Shown piece after piece: positions 63,282-64,000 of a stretch of DNA of 64,000 nucleotides (position 1 is the first letter of the stretch; each line of letters starts with the position of its first letter). The DNA is from Lysinibacillus sp. G4S2 (GTDB lineage Bacteria > Bacillota > Bacilli > Bacillales_A > Planococcaceae), in contig NZ_JAUCFJ010000002.1 of the NCBI RefSeq assembly GCF_030348505.1, positions 2,546,001 through 2,610,000 of the forward strand, written 5' to 3'. The notes under the pieces were generated by a model that saw only the letters and a list, made by a program, of their open reading frames with translations, made no database searches and had not been told where the DNA came from. Both the position numbers and the translations under genes were made by a program.

Positions 63282-63398
63282 TGTAGTAAAGAATGCTTAA
63301 TGGCTAGTATCCCAGATTAAAAATCACTAGACTAAAAGAGGTGATAAGCCATCTTTATTACATTTTCGAGTATTATTGGAATTGAAAGGGTGGTGGGG

Positions 63399-63488
63399 AT
63401 GAGTAATAGGACAAAGAACATAATTATTTTTCTTCTAGGATTTTTTACGTTTTTTATTTTATCGACTTTATACCGTATCTTTTTCTAA
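63399..63488 (+). CDS. Very small membrane peptide
   Basis: 29 residues, ATG 63399 after AAGGGTGGTGGGG. Basic start SNRTKN, then a single hydrophobic helix (IIIFLLGFFTFFILSTLY) and RIFF end. Such peptides are common in Bacilli; unrecognised, and the short length keeps the call tentative. Confidence 0.45.
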   Translation: MSNRTKNIIIFLLGFFTFFILSTLYRIFF

Positions 63489-63640
63489 AAGGAGAAAAAA
63501 TGCGAATTTTCTTTGTTAATTTAATTTAAGGAATTTTATTACAACCCCCTACAACATACCACTTCATACGAAATCCAATCTAGTCTAAATGAAAAATCTC
63601 AAAATGCAAGCTGTAAGTTACTTAAGGTGTCATAAAAAAT

Positions 63641-63896
63641 CAGGTGTGTTGATTAACCATTTTTATACATTTTAAAAGGCTGATTTCCGCTACGGGCTAC
63701 TCGCTTTCCTGCGGGCGAGCGTCGAGCCGCTTCCTCCGCTCCGCTCCGTGCAGGGTCTCGTCTGTCTCGCTTTCCCGCGGGAGTCGAGTAGCCCTACGCT
63801 ACAATCAGTTAAAATGGAAATATATTAGCAAAATGGTAACAAAAAATCCTTTTATCGCTCAATAATAAACCTATTTTTTCCTAATCAACACGCCTG
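63641..63896 (+). mobile_element. Intact family B element, 256 bp
   Basis: Ends CAGGTGTGTTGATTA (63641-63655) and TAATCAACACGCCTG (63882-63896); perfect 9-bp duplications ATAAAAAAT (63632-63640 and 63897-63905). Nearly identical to the 35560 copy, so transposition was recent. GC-rich fold-back interior, no coding capacity. Confidence 0.92.
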
Positions 63897-64000
63897 ATAA
63901 AAAATATAAAATGGATTTTGTCGAAAATAACATACAACGTTTATTCCTTCATATAATTTTAGTATCTGAAAGTTTGGGTGACTTTGTTCTGACTATCAAC

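Overview
The window looks like the chromosome of a low-GC, endospore-forming Bacillaceae/Planococcaceae bacterium, most likely Lysinibacillus or a close relative. Support: strong AGGAGG ribosome sites, many GTG/TTG starts, the B. subtilis-like order folA - hemolysin III - degV - ypmR - ypmS - msrA - msrB - yozE, a forespore-type glcU-gdh operon, three YjcZ-type sporulation peptides and two Tyr/Pro/His-rich coat-like proteins behind sigma-K-like promoters. Genus is an inference; no rRNA or tRNA gene was seen. Layout: 1-4.1 kb holds a truncated Tet(M)-like ribosomal protection GTPase, a cobalamin riboswitch with a lipoprotein of the BtuF type, and a sirohaem/4Fe-4S reductase-like protein. 6.7-12.8 kb is a compact nucleoside-salvage operon: LacI-type regulator with its operator, nucleoside hydrolase, a dedicated ECF transporter (S, T, two ATPases) and ribokinase. 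13-15 kb has a frameshifted secreted protein and an IS1182-type transposase scrap. 15-33.6 kb is mostly core: S9 peptidase, rRNA methyltransferase, esterase, folA, HIT protein, degV, ypmRS, msrAB, chemotaxis receptor, yozE, deoD. Two long 103-bp tandem-repeat arrays are embedded here (21.2-22.5 and 27.8-29.4 kb). 33.7-46.5 kb is an accessory island: integrase and IS66 remnants, DUF3841, a HEPN protein, and a series of small unrelated minus-strand genes that share one promoter block and face decayed copies of one plus-strand gene. 43.8-53.1 kb is rich in sporulation genes; 48.6-64 kb mixes fatty-acid genes (fabH-type, fabZ) with probable FapR sites, many GNAT acetyltransferases, small lipoproteins and membrane peptides, and a glycosyltransferase. 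Two families of non-coding mobile elements can be defined here from the sequence itself. Family A (169-238 bp in intact copies) has GGCTCATCACC-type ends and 8-bp target duplications. Family B (about 256 bp) has CAGGTGTGTTGATTA-type ends and 9-bp target duplications. One A copy sits inside a B copy, and one B-bounded unit carries a DUF2935 gene between a matching pair of 9-bp duplications. The most striking unexplained structure is a shared 21-bp period (two DNA helical turns) in four tandem arrays built from three unrelated core sequences: TTTATCGAAAC, GACGGAWAGA (two arrays, organised as 4x21+19 = 103 bp) and CGCCGCTAA.
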